A stretch of DNA of 64,000 nt. Source: Schaedlerella arabinosiphila (GTDB lineage Bacteria; Bacillota; Clostridia; Lachnospirales; Lachnospiraceae). Positions 34,172 through 42,655 of the stretch are shown in pieces. The notes under the pieces are model-generated. The model had not been told where the DNA came from and did no database searches. It saw only the letters and a list, made by a program, of their open reading frames with translations. Position 1 is the first letter of the stretch, and each line of letters opens with the position of its first letter. The position numbers and the translations under genes are program-made. The stretch covers positions 5,077,302 to 5,141,301 of the forward strand of contig NZ_RHJS01000002.1 of the NCBI RefSeq assembly GCF_003885045.1. Direction: 5' to 3'.

Positions 34172-36199
34172 ATGAAAATGCTTATCAATCAAAAGCTTGC
34201 TACACGAATCAGTATTATTACTACAGCAATTACCCTGGCGGGGATGTTGCTGCTATGGCTTATAGTATCTACCAACGCAGCGTCTATGGTCAAGAACGAT
34301 ATCACGAACCAGATGACAGACGCCGTAGAATCCAGGGCGGCCATTATCAATGACTATGTGACCTCTGCGGAGGAATATATGACTGCCTTTGCTCTGGGCA
34401 GTGAGGTTCGTGATCTTCTGGAAGATCCGGAGGATCCGGAGCTGCTGAAAAAGGCTCAGAAGTATACGGAAGAATTTGCCGCGGTCAAGGGCATTTTTGA
34501 AGGGCTGTATATTGCCACACCGGATACTTACGTCCTGACTCATACCTCAGAGGGCGCCATCGGGATTACGACACGGAAAGGCGATTCGCTGAAAACCTTC
34601 CGTGATACCATCCTGGCAAAGGAGGAGCTGACCAATCTGGGGATTATGGAATCCCCGGGAACCGGGAGCATGATCCTGTCCATGTACTATCCCATCTTTA
34701 ACGGGCAGGAGTGCATCGGCTATGTGGGAGCCGGAGTATATGCCAGCCATCTGATGGATGCGCTGCTGAATCTGAATATTATGGGTTTGCCAGACAGTGA
34801 ATATGTATTCCTGAACGTGGAGACCGGAGTGTACCTTTATCATGCGGACGAAGAACTGCTGAATACCAAGACGGAAGACGCCGGCTATCAGGAGATCATC
34901 AGCCGGATTCAGAAGGACGGCAGCACCGAGGCCGGTACATATTCCTATAAAGACGAAAACGGCGTGAAGCAGCTTGCCGTTTACAAATATCTGAAAGACA
35001 GGGGCTGGGTATTTATGGTTCGTGACAGCGAATCGGATGTCTACGGCTCCGTAGGACAGGTGCGCGCAGTCGTGGGTCTGCTGTGTGCCATCGTGGCTAT
35101 AACCGTTATTTTCGTTACAGTATTGATTCTGCGCCAGGTGGGGCGGGAGCTTATGGCTATGGAAAATGCCATCGGACACCTGGGCAATCTGGATCTCTCG
35201 GCGGACCGGGAGCTGGAATCATTTTACGGAAGGACGGATGAGATCGGCATGATCGCGCAGACGATCCACCATGTCTGCGGCTGCCTGCGCAAGACCATTG
35301 AGGACGTGGGACGGATACTTAGGGAGATGGCGGACGGCAATCTTGCGGTAGACGTGGTTAAAAATGAAGATTATTATATCGGTGATTTCACAGTATTGGC
35401 GGACAGCTTAAAGACCATCCGCGCAGATCTGACCAATGTAATGCGCAACATTTCCCAGATCGCGGGCCAGGTTGATTCCAGCGCGGATCAGGTGTCTACG
35501 GGTGCGCAGACACTTTCCCAGGGGACGCTGGAGCAGTCCGTCTCCATCGAAGGGCTTGTGTCAAATGTAACCACCATTACGTCCCAGATTCAGAACAGCG
35601 CCGTGCGCTGCGGTGATGCCAGCGAGCTGGTGGATAAGGCGACGGGCTTCGCGGACGAGGCGGACGCGAAGATGCAGCAATTGACGGAGGCGACCAGGAA
35701 CATTGACAGGTCATCCACCCAGATCGGCACGATCATAAAGACCATCGAGGACATTGCATTTCAGACGAATATCCTGTCCCTGAACGCATCCATTGAAGCC
35801 GCCCACGCGGGAGACGCGGGGAAGGGCTTTGCCGTAGTAGCGGATGAGGTTCGGGATCTTGCGGCGAAGTCTTCGGAGGCAGCGAAGAATACAGGCAGCC
35901 TGATCGGCCGTTCCATTGAGGATGTGAAAAACGGAACAGAGTCTACAAATGATGCCGTGTCCGCAATGAAAGTCATTCACGACTGTATTCAGTCGATCAA
36001 AGCGCTGATGGACGAGATCGCCGCTGCCAGCGTGCAGCAGTCCGAGATGATTGCTTCTGTGGAAAAGGGAATCCGGGAGATTTCCGGGGTGGTGCAGACC
36101 AATTCCGCAGCCGCGGAGAAGAGCGCCGCGGTATCCGAAGAATTGTCCACTCAGGCAAAGACGCTGAACAGCCTGCTGGGGCAGTTCCGAATCGAGTAA
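34172..36199 (+). CDS. Methyl-accepting chemotaxis protein (dCache-type sensor)
   Basis: A 675-residue transmembrane chemoreceptor. An N-terminal segment (about residues 11-32), an extracellular Cache-like domain (about 35-290: YIATPDTYVLTHTSEGAIGI, YYPIFNGQECIGYVG), a second segment (about 300-322), a HAMP region and a long signalling hairpin follow. The hairpin tip IEAAHAGDAGKGFAVVADEV contacts CheA/CheW. ATG 34172 is preferred because GAGGGGG precedes it. The neighbouring glycan genes suggest a sugar or degradation-product ligand, but this is inference. Confidence 0.9.
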   Translation: MKMLINQKLATRISIITTAITLAGMLLLWLIVSTNAASMVKNDITNQMTDAVESRAAIINDYVTSAEEYMTAFALGSEVRDLLEDPEDPELLKKAQKYTEEFAAVKGIFEGLYIATPDTYVLTHTSEGAIGITTRKGDSLKTFRDTILAKEELTNLGIMESPGTGSMILSMYYPIFNGQECIGYVGAGVYASHLMDALLNLNIMGLPDSEYVFLNVETGVYLYHADEELLNTKTEDAGYQEIISRIQKDGSTEAGTYSYKDENGVKQLAVYKYLKDRGWVFMVRDSESDVYGSVGQVRAVVGLLCAIVAITVIFVTVLILRQVGRELMAMENAIGHLGNLDLSADRELESFYGRTDEIGMIAQTIHHVCGCLRKTIEDVGRILREMADGNLAVDVVKNEDYYIGDFTVLADSLKTIRADLTNVMRNISQIAGQVDSSADQVSTGAQTLSQGTLEQSVSIEGLVSNVTTITSQIQNSAVRCGDASELVDKATGFADEADAKMQQLTEATRNIDRSSTQIGTIIKTIEDIAFQTNILSLNASIEAAHAGDAGKGFAVVADEVRDLAAKSSEAAKNTGSLIGRSIEDVKNGTESTNDAVSAMKVIHDCIQSIKALMDEIAAASVQQSEMIASVEKGIREISGVVQTNSAAAEKSAAVSEELSTQAKTLNSLLGQFRIE

Positions 36200-36226
36200 A
36201 ATACTTCCAACCGCATGGCTGCTGAT

Positions 36227-36293
36227 GGGGCTGTCGGGAAATAGCTGAGTTTTCACAATATATTGTGTATAAATTCTATTTCCCGGCAGCCCC
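36227..36293 (+). terminator. Long-stem terminator of the chemoreceptor gene
   Basis: GGGGCTGTCGGGAAATAG pairs with CTATTTCCCGGCAGCCCC, followed by TTT. The loop contains the palindrome CACAATATATTGTG. Confidence 0.65.
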
Positions 36294-36307
36294 TTTGTAA
36301 TATCATC

Positions 36308-36390
36308 GTATACAGAAAAGCAGTTGGCGGCAAGTTTTCTGTATACCATCGTATGCAGAAAAGCTGCCAGTGGCAGGTTTTTTGTATTGT
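36308..36390. repeat. Two hairpin repeats, family 3 (GTATACAGAAAA type)
   Basis: GTATACAGAAAA and its exact complement flank a 15-base loop at 36308-36346. A degenerate second unit, GTATGCAGAAAA...TTTTTTGTAT, follows at 36351. A third relative is at 52841-52878. Confidence 0.65.
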
Positions 36391-36453
36391 ACAGTTGAAA
36401 TATTTCAGGAAGTTACTATGTTAAAGTCACTTCAGAAAGGAGATTTTTGATTT

Positions 36454-38709
36454 ATGAAATTTACATCAGGTTATTGGCTGATCCGCAGGGAGATTACTCC
36501 TCTGTACGCCGTGGAATATGCGGATCACCGCACGGAAGGAAATGTATTGACGGTCTATGCGCCCGGAAAGCAGATTGAAGGCCGGGGGGATACACTCAAT
36601 ATCGGGATGCTGACAATCTGTCTGAGCAGTCCCATGGAGGATGTGATCAAGGTTTCCATCCGTCATTTTGAAGGGGCGGCTTACCGGGGGCCTTTTGCGG
36701 AGGTACGGCAGACAGATCCGCAGGTGCAGATCGAAGAAACGGATACACAGATCATTTACCGGAGCGGGCGCACCAGTGCGGTGATTGACAAGCGGCCCGG
36801 TTCCTGGGGAATCCGTTTTCTGGACGGGGAACGGGAACTGACAGAGACCAGCTACCGCAATATGGCATATATGCAGAACAGCGACACGGGCAGAAATTAT
36901 ATGGTGGAGCAGCTTGCGCTGGATGTGGATGAGTCCATTTACGGCCTGGGCGAGCGGTTCACCCCATTTGTCAAAAACGGACAGGTGGTGGATATGTGGA
37001 ATGAGGACGGCGGGACGGCCAGCGAGATCGCTTACAAAAATATCCCCTTCTACATTTCCAATAAGGGTTACGGCGTACTGGTGGACAACGAAGGGGATGT
37101 TTCTTTTGAGATTGCCAGCGAAAAGGTGGAGCGGCTGCAGTTTTCCGCGGAAGGGGAGCGGTTGGATTATTATGTGATCAACGGCTCCGACCCGAAACAG
37201 ACGGTGAGCAGGTACACGGAGCTGACCGGAAAGCCCGCGCTTCCTCCGGCCTGGTCTTTCGGGCTTTGGCTGACCACATCATTTACGACAAATTATGATG
37301 AGGAGACGACCTCCGGTTTTATCCAGGGAATGGCGGACCGGGATATCCCGCTGCATGTATTTCACTTTGACTGCTACTGGATGGAAGCATACGAGTGGTG
37401 CAATTTTACCTGGGATGCGAAAACATTTCCGGAGCCGAAGGAAATGCTGAAGCGGTATCATGACAGAGGGCTTAAGATCTGCGTCTGGATCAATCCGTAC
37501 ATCGGCCAGAAATCCCCGCTCTTCCGGGAAGGCATGGAGCATGGATATCTGCTGAAAAAATCCAACGGCGATGTGTGGCAGAGCGACCTGTGGCAGGCGG
37601 GAATGGGGATCGTGGACTTTACCAACCCGGCGGCCGCCGCCTGGTATCAGGAAAAGCTGAAAACCCTGCTGGATATGGGCGTGGACTGTTTTAAGACAGA
37701 TTTTGGCGAACGGATTCCGGTAAAGGATATCGTTTATTATGACGGTTCAGACCCGGTGAAGATGCATAATTATTATCCGTTCCTTTATAATAAAGCGGTC
37801 TTTGAACTGCTGGAGCAGGAACGGGGCGTAGGAGAGGCGGTTCTGTTTGCCCGCTCCGCGGCGGTGGGCGGACAGCAGTTTCCGGCACACTGGGGCGGCG
37901 ACTGTACCGCGTCCTATCCGTCCATGGCGGAAACGCTGCGGGCAGGTTTGTCCCTGTCCTGCGCGGGATTTGCTTTCTGGAGCCATGATATGGGCGGATT
38001 TGAAAATACGGCTTCCGCGGATGTGTATAAACGCTGGTGCCAGTTCGGGATGCTCAGCTCCCACAGCCGTCTCCACGGTTCCGGCTCTTACCGCGTGCCG
38101 TGGCTGTTTGACGAGGAAGCCTGCGATGTGCTCCGAAAATTTGTGAAAGTAAAATGTGCCCTGATGCCCTACCTTTACCGCCAGGCAGTGAGGGCCCACC
38201 AGGAAGGCATCCCCATGATGCGGCCCATGTTTCTGGAATTTCCCGGGGACCGAACCTGCGAAACTCTGGATCGGCAGTATATGCTGGGGGATTCCCTGCT
38301 GGTGGCGCCGGTATTCAAGGAATCCGGCGAGGTGGAATATTATCTGCCGGAGGGAACATGGTACAACCTTCTGACCGAAGCCCAGGCGGAGGGCGGCAGA
38401 TGGCATAAGGAGCGGTTCGATTATTTTTCCCTTCCGCTGATGCTGCGCCCGGGAACGATCCTCCCGGTGGGAGCCCATACGGAACGCCCGGATTATGCCT
38501 TTTACGAGGGCGTGAAGCTGTTGGTGTATCTGCCCGAGGATCGAGGGAAAGCGCAGACAGAAGTCACCGATCAGAGCGGAAATGTGGTGATGCGCGTGTA
38601 TGCTGAACGGGAAGGCAGTACGGTGAAGGTCCGGGTGGACAGTGAATACCGGGATTATCAGATTCAGGTGCTTGGGAAGGAAGCGCTGCGTGTGACGGAG
38701 ATGGAGTAG
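36454..38709 (+). CDS. yicI: GH31 alpha-xylosidase/alpha-glucosidase, YicI-like
   Basis: A 751-residue cytoplasmic glycosidase that releases alpha-linked xylose (or glucose) from oligosaccharides such as isoprimeverose. The family blocks match YicI: HFDCYWMEAYEWCNFTWD, nucleophile Asp416 in FKTDFGERIP, acid/base Asp483 in WGGDCTASYPSMAE and AGFAFWSHDMGGFE. The length is close to the usual 770 residues. No signal peptide is present, so substrates must be imported. An AAAGGAG site precedes ATG 36454. The symbol denotes resemblance and does not imply proven orthology. Confidence 0.88.
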   Translation: MKFTSGYWLIRREITPLYAVEYADHRTEGNVLTVYAPGKQIEGRGDTLNIGMLTICLSSPMEDVIKVSIRHFEGAAYRGPFAEVRQTDPQVQIEETDTQIIYRSGRTSAVIDKRPGSWGIRFLDGERELTETSYRNMAYMQNSDTGRNYMVEQLALDVDESIYGLGERFTPFVKNGQVVDMWNEDGGTASEIAYKNIPFYISNKGYGVLVDNEGDVSFEIASEKVERLQFSAEGERLDYYVINGSDPKQTVSRYTELTGKPALPPAWSFGLWLTTSFTTNYDEETTSGFIQGMADRDIPLHVFHFDCYWMEAYEWCNFTWDAKTFPEPKEMLKRYHDRGLKICVWINPYIGQKSPLFREGMEHGYLLKKSNGDVWQSDLWQAGMGIVDFTNPAAAAWYQEKLKTLLDMGVDCFKTDFGERIPVKDIVYYDGSDPVKMHNYYPFLYNKAVFELLEQERGVGEAVLFARSAAVGGQQFPAHWGGDCTASYPSMAETLRAGLSLSCAGFAFWSHDMGGFENTASADVYKRWCQFGMLSSHSRLHGSGSYRVPWLFDEEACDVLRKFVKVKCALMPYLYRQAVRAHQEGIPMMRPMFLEFPGDRTCETLDRQYMLGDSLLVAPVFKESGEVEYYLPEGTWYNLLTEAQAEGGRWHKERFDYFSLPLMLRPGTILPVGAHTERPDYAFYEGVKLLVYLPEDRGKAQTEVTDQSGNVVMRVYAEREGSTVKVRVDSEYRDYQIQVLGKEALRVTEME

Positions 38710-38735
38710 AAGAGGATAAGCAGGGTGAATTTATG

Positions 38736-38784
38736 AAAAAAGACTGGCCGCTCTGGAGGGATATCCGGGGCGGACAGTCTTTTT
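38736..38784. terminator. Terminator after GH31 gene
   Basis: AAAAAAGACTG, a GCCGC/GCGG inner stem and CAGTCTTTTT form a long hairpin that can work on both strands, between convergent genes. Confidence 0.7.
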
Positions 38785-38802
38785 GGATTTCATATTTTCC
38801 GT

Positions 38803-39266
38803 TCATGGATATTCAGCCTCCAGCAGATCCTGCATGATTACTTCACGGACAAACTCGGTCTGGTTTCTGACGACTTTTCCAGTGTTCACAATGTCAACCT
38901 CAAAAGGATCATTGCCCAAGTGCATCAGATATCCCAAACGGACAGTGATATCCTTCATCGCGCCCAGTTTTAAAAGCCATGGAGCACAATTTTCACCGCA
39001 GGCAGATGCGTTAAAAATATGCTCCGGGTCATTTCCGATCAAAATCAATGTCTTTACGCCGTCGGACAGACGGCTCGGCGGAATTGCCCCGAGTACAGGA
39101 CTTTGAACCAGGTTTGGGCCGACCAGCTCCGAACGGTCAATATTTCGAACTATTTCTTGCTGAGAGGATCTGTCAGCCATTCGTCTTCATATGCATTATC
39201 AAAATAGGTGTTCGGGTCAAAGATATAATTTTTTCCTTTGTAATCACCCAAAATTATATGCAGCAT
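38803..39266 (-). pseudogene. DUF4869-like protein, single-base frameshift
   Basis: The minus strand opens with a perfect GGAGGA site and an ATG at 39266 reading MLHIILGDYKGKNYIFDPNT, then NAYEDEWLTDPLSKK and a stop. The other frame continues directly with EIVRNIDRSELVGPNLVQSP, GGVKTLILI-like SDGVKTLILIGNDPEHIFNA and DITVRLGYLMHLGNDPFEVD to 38803. One missing A in the AGCAAGAAA stretch near 39160 would restore a full frame of about 155 residues. The family name is from memory of similar small Lachnospiraceae proteins. A sequencing error cannot be excluded. Confidence 0.7.
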
Positions 39267-39303
39267 TGTCGCTTCCTCCGATATCTATTCCCTGCTGCTT
39301 CAT

Positions 39304-39350
39304 CGAACGGATGCCTTGCAGGAAGGCACAAGGCACCGTGAACAGCACCG
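39304..39350. repeat. Partial family 2 hairpin repeat
   Basis: CGGATGCCTTGCAGG ... CAAGGCACCGTGAACAGC matches the right arm of the 30328-30470 element. The left terminal repeat is missing. Confidence 0.45.
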
Positions 39351-39417
39351 GGAATCTGCAACAACTATAGCAGATTTGCCGGATGATTTCAAGGGTATTG
39401 GAATAGGAGCAGTGGGT

Positions 39418-40200
39418 TTAAAGCAGCCCCAGCAATTCCCCATGTATCTTTCCATTTGTGGAGACGATGCTTCCGCCCTTTTTCGTGCTTGGCAGATTGC
39501 CTTCAAAATTACTGACCCTTCCGCCGGCCTCACAGACAAGGAGAAGACCTGCCGCATAATCCCACGGATTCAGATAAGGCTCAAAGAAGCCGCCCTGCCG
39601 TCCGCAGGCTGTGTATGCCAGCTCCAGCGCGGCGGAGCCGATCCTGCGGATATCCTGGCACTGGTCGAACACGCGGCGGAACCTGGCAAAGTTGGCATCG
39701 GCCAGCTCCCTCCGATAAGCATATGTCCCGAAAGCAATGATGGTCTCGGAAAGGGTTTCTGACTCCGATACATGGATGGGCTGTCCGTTGAGAAAGCTGC
39801 CCTTTCCCTTTTCAGCCGAAAATAATTCTTCGTGATAGGGATCGTAGATGATGCCCATTACGATCTCATCCCGACAGCAGAGCCCCAGGGAAATCGCGCT
39901 GTGCCTGTAGTCATGGATCAGATTGGTGGTTCCATCCACCGGATCCAGAATCCAGCAGCGGTCGCCGCTTATTTCCTGCAGCCCGGTCTCCTCCCCGAGA
40001 AACTGGATATCCGGGGCAAGGGAATACAGTTCCTTCTTCAGATAATCCTGTACCGCAACGTCTACCTGGGTCACATAGTCTGACCGGCCCTTTTCCTTTA
40101 CGTGGCCGGCCATTTCACGGTTTTCAATCAGATCCTTCGCGGATCTTACCAGGTCGATGACCTGTCTTATGTCCAATGCGGAATGCTTTTGCTCGCTCAT
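39418..40200 (-). CDS. Inositol monophosphatase family protein
   Basis: A 260-residue magnesium-dependent phosphatase. The lithium-sensitive phosphatase motifs are complete: LGEETG (metal ligand Glu), WILDPVDGTTNLIHD (Asp-Pro-Val-Asp-Gly-Thr-Thr) and the C-terminal WDYAAGLLLVCEAGG. Substrates could be myo-inositol-1-phosphate, a related sugar phosphate, or 3'-phosphoadenosine nucleotides; the sequence alone does not decide. GGAGACAG precedes the ATG at 40200. It stands alone. Confidence 0.92.
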   Translation of the reverse strand: MSEQKHSALDIRQVIDLVRSAKDLIENREMAGHVKEKGRSDYVTQVDVAVQDYLKKELYSLAPDIQFLGEETGLQEISGDRCWILDPVDGTTNLIHDYRHSAISLGLCCRDEIVMGIIYDPYHEELFSAEKGKGSFLNGQPIHVSESETLSETIIAFGTYAYRRELADANFARFRRVFDQCQDIRRIGSAALELAYTACGRQGGFFEPYLNPWDYAAGLLLVCEAGGRVSNFEGNLPSTKKGGSIVSTNGKIHGELLGLL

Positions 40201-40315
40201 GTTCTGTCTCCTTTCAGCTTTTCATTTTGGGTTGCTCCGAATGACAGCCCAAAATCCCGGGGGGCTGTGCATCCTGTTATCGTGCGGATGATCTGCAGCA
40301 GGCTTGTGAGTGATT

Positions 40316-40366
40316 CAAAAGAGCGTAAAAGCAGTTGTGTAGAATAGCTGCTTTTACGCCCTTTGA
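40316..40366. other. Long near-perfect inverted repeat
   Basis: CAAAAGAGCGTAAAAGCAG and a near-complementary CTGCTTTTACGCCCTTTGAG flank a 13-base loop. It could be a terminator of the minus-strand 43-residue ORF or another dispersed hairpin. Confidence 0.5.
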
Positions 40367-40456
40367 GTTTTCAGGATAAATTCTATAGTTCAGTTCCTTT
40401 CAAAGGAAACCCATACAATGCCTGCAGATATTCAAACGAAAGCACATACAAGGATT

Positions 40457-40588
40457 TTATTTTGCCTTATCCTTTTCTACCGGAAATTCGATACCTAAAA
40501 TTTCCATAAGATTTCTATATGCTTCAAGTTCTGCAGTTCCTCTCTGTGCTTCTTTAATTAAAAATCTCTGCATTTCTTCTTTCGTCAT
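40457..40588 (-). CDS. Small conserved-looking ORF of 43 residues
   Basis: The minus strand carries a strong GAAAGGAGATAG ribosome site and an ATG at 40588 reading MTKEEMQRFLIKEAQRGTAE, then LEAYRNLMEILGIEFPVEKD and a stop at 40457. The composition is soluble, helical and charged, resembling small regulatory or antitoxin-like proteins. No family is recognised. It lies upstream of the inositol monophosphatase gene on the same strand, with the long inverted repeat between them. Confidence 0.55.
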   Translation of the reverse strand: MTKEEMQRFLIKEAQRGTAELEAYRNLMEILGIEFPVEKDKAK

Positions 40589-40741
40589 CCTGATCTATCT
40601 CCTTTCTTACCCTGTCCTCCTATAATCAGACATTTCTTCGGACAGTTTCTTATAAAGCAAATAACTGTATTGTTAAATATATAGTACAATAAACCGGCGC
40701 GGGACGTCAATACTATCTTTTTGCCAAACTGCGAGGAGACT

Positions 40742-40782
40742 GATGCTGTGCGGCAAGTGCCCGGCACCGTATGAACAGCATC
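40742..40782. repeat. Small family 2-like hairpin (GATGCTGT ends)
   Basis: GATGCTGT and ACAGCATC terminal repeats enclose GCGGCAAGTGCCCGGCACCG. It is a short variant of the GTTACTGT elements. It lies next to the DJ-1 partial copy. Confidence 0.5.
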
Positions 40783-40786
40783 TACC

Positions 40787-41033
40787 CTGTTACGACTCCG
40801 GAGCCCTTTTATGATATTTCCAGAAATCAATCGTTTCCTGGAGATCCGCTTCATCCTCGAAGAGATCCAGCTCCTTTGCCGTCTCAACCGCAAAATCCAC
40901 ATATGCATTTGCCCGCGCGGTGATGACATGGCGGTCATTTACCACATCCAAGTCCTCCGAACGGATGGATTTCCGCCCGTCCAGGGAACAGAAGGCCATC
41001 TCACAATCGGTCAGGCTCATAAAATAATTCAAG
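40787..41033 (-). pseudogene. Partial copy of the DJ-1/PfpI gene with internal deletion
   Basis: Closely matches 46503-46982. It lacks the first 20 or so codons and exactly 75 internal codons. The deletion joins the two CCGTCCAGG copies that lie 225 bases apart in the intact gene, so the frame is kept. The catalytic-type Cys block (GGICAGVDLL) is lost, so the product would be inactive. Similarity starts and ends abruptly at both sides. Confidence 0.8.
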
Positions 41034-41225
41034 ATTGTTTATAGTAATTCAGGAATTATGGATATATTGTATACTATAAAAAGAGAAGATATGAGGGCGT
41101 TTGAAATAATATTATAAAGGGAGATAAGGCTAGAACAGTATAGTTCTTTATACATTCGGAGTAGCGGATACGGAACATGGCGATAACAGATACGATAAAC
41201 GAGTTGTAAATGAGGCGATAAAAAA

Positions 41226-41263
41226 CTGCGGTACAGTAGAAAGAAAAGGCTGCTGTACCGCAG
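41226..41263. terminator. Hairpin followed by T-rich run
   Basis: CTGCGGTACAG and its complement CTGTACCGCAG with a 16-base loop, followed by TGTTTTATATACTTTTTT. Confidence 0.55.
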
Positions 41264-41291
41264 AGTGTTTTATATACTTTTTTAGGATTGG

Positions 41292-41483
41292 ATGTGGAAC
41301 ATGAAAGATAAGACTTCTATTTGTATTTTGGGAGGAACCATTCAGAGGGTAAAGGAAATGGTAGGAATGGGAATCCTGTGTGCTTTTATCATCCTGTTGT
41401 GTATGCTGTTTGCCGTTGTTGGCATTGTATGGCTTTTGGCAGATTGTACGGTCAGGGAATTGGAGAAGGTTGGATGCCTATGA
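41292..41483 (+). CDS. Doubtful small membrane peptide
   Basis: A 63-codon frame with one clear membrane segment (GILCAFIILLCMLFAVVGIVWLL) followed by VRELEKVG, which looks like the exit of a sensor-kinase membrane helix. There is no convincing ribosome binding site. It may be a relic of a two-component gene, since the frame next to it carries a response-regulator tail. It may not be translated. Confidence 0.3.
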   Translation: MWNMKDKTSICILGGTIQRVKEMVGMGILCAFIILLCMLFAVVGIVWLLADCTVRELEKVGCL

Positions 41484-41551
41484 GGAGAAAGCTGAGGAAT
41501 CCGGATTTGATCCGGACGGTGGCTGGTGGAGGTTATCGGTTTGTGGGATGA
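41480..41551 (+). pseudogene. C-terminal remnant of an OmpR-type response regulator
   Basis: MRRKLRNPDLIRTVAGGGYR followed by FVG and a stop reproduces the final recognition-helix wing of winged-helix response regulators. Nothing of the receiver domain remains upstream. Confidence 0.6.
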
Positions 41552-41698
41552 ATAAGAGCCGGTAGCATAGTATCTGGAAACAGATGGGGCTATTGACTAT
41601 ACAGATTTTAAGATAGCAATCACGAAATAAGACCTTATTTTTCATCCTTTTCTGGAGTATAATATTGCAAAAGTTTTCAAACAGGAGATTTTAAGGTA

Positions 41699-42655
41699 AT
41701 GGATATAGAACGAACGGTGCTTTGCGAGAATCTGAAAAAATTTCGTCTTGCAAAAAATTTTACGCAGGAACAAGTAGCTGATATTTTAAATGTTAATACG
41801 CAGACTGTTTCAAGATGGGAATGCGGGACAACTTTACCGGATGTTTTATCACTTCCGGTTTTAGCGGGGATTTATGGGGTAACGATTGATGATTTTTATA
41901 AAAAGAACCCGGAAGCCTATGATAATTATGCGCAACGTCTGGCGGCTGTCTATGAAAAGACAAGAAACCCCGATGATTTTATGAACTGCCTTTATGAGTA
42001 TAAAAAGCTCATAAAGGAAGGAACACTTTCTATAGAAGATAAGTGGAATTATGCGGCCATTCATCAGTGGATGCTTGAATACTGCCAAAATGAAGCAATG
42101 AAGTGGTATGACAACATTCTGAATGGAGGCCCTGATTTGGATGAACATTCCTTTTACAGAGCCTGTGCCTGCCGGATATCTTTACTTTCTACACTGGGGA
42201 AAGGGGAAGAAGCAATTCTTCAGCAGAAAGCACGGGCAGACGCAGATCCTGAAAATCCCCAGGAGATGGATTTGCTGCTTGATGCATATATTTGTGCGGG
42301 AAAAATTCAGGAAGCGTATGACTGCTTTTTGCGGGCAATCGAAAAATTCCCTGATGCCTGGACACTGTATATTAATGGCGGAGAGGTTTGCGAGAAACTT
42401 AAAAAATATGAGGAAGCGATCTGGTGCTATGACAAGGCGGGGGAAATAGGAACCTTTTTCTTCGATGAATTATATAGTAAGGCAATGCTGTATGAGAAAA
42501 CAGGAGATTATGGAAAAGCGTGTGAACTGTATGGGGAAATTGCGGAAAAACTCCGTCGGAAAGGGTTCGATGTTGAAGCTGACATGGCACAGAGAAGCGC
42601 AGAAAAAGATGGATTCATGGCTAAAGAGAAAGAAGATCATGAATCAGAAGAATAA
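41699..42655 (+). CDS. XRE-family regulator with TPR-like C-terminal domain
   Basis: A 318-residue protein. An N-terminal helix-turn-helix (LKKFRLAKNFTQEQVADILN, TVSRWECGTTLPD; residues 10-62) is followed by about 230 residues of TPR-like helical repeats (KYEEAIWCYDKAGEIG, DYGKACELYGEIAEKL). Such regulators often sense a peptide or partner through the TPR part. It overlaps the first ABC exporter gene by 17 bases and is therefore its likely local regulator. Confidence 0.85.
   Translation: MDIERTVLCENLKKFRLAKNFTQEQVADILNVNTQTVSRWECGTTLPDVLSLPVLAGIYGVTIDDFYKKNPEAYDNYAQRLAAVYEKTRNPDDFMNCLYEYKKLIKEGTLSIEDKWNYAAIHQWMLEYCQNEAMKWYDNILNGGPDLDEHSFYRACACRISLLSTLGKGEEAILQQKARADADPENPQEMDLLLDAYICAGKIQEAYDCFLRAIEKFPDAWTLYINGGEVCEKLKKYEEAIWCYDKAGEIGTFFFDELYSKAMLYEKTGDYGKACELYGEIAEKLRRKGFDVEADMAQRSAEKDGFMAKEKEDHESEE

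Noticed and set aside
37747..38478. 243-codon minus-strand open frame
   Set aside because: Antisense to the GH31 gene, which has both catalytic motifs; composition is that of a shadow.
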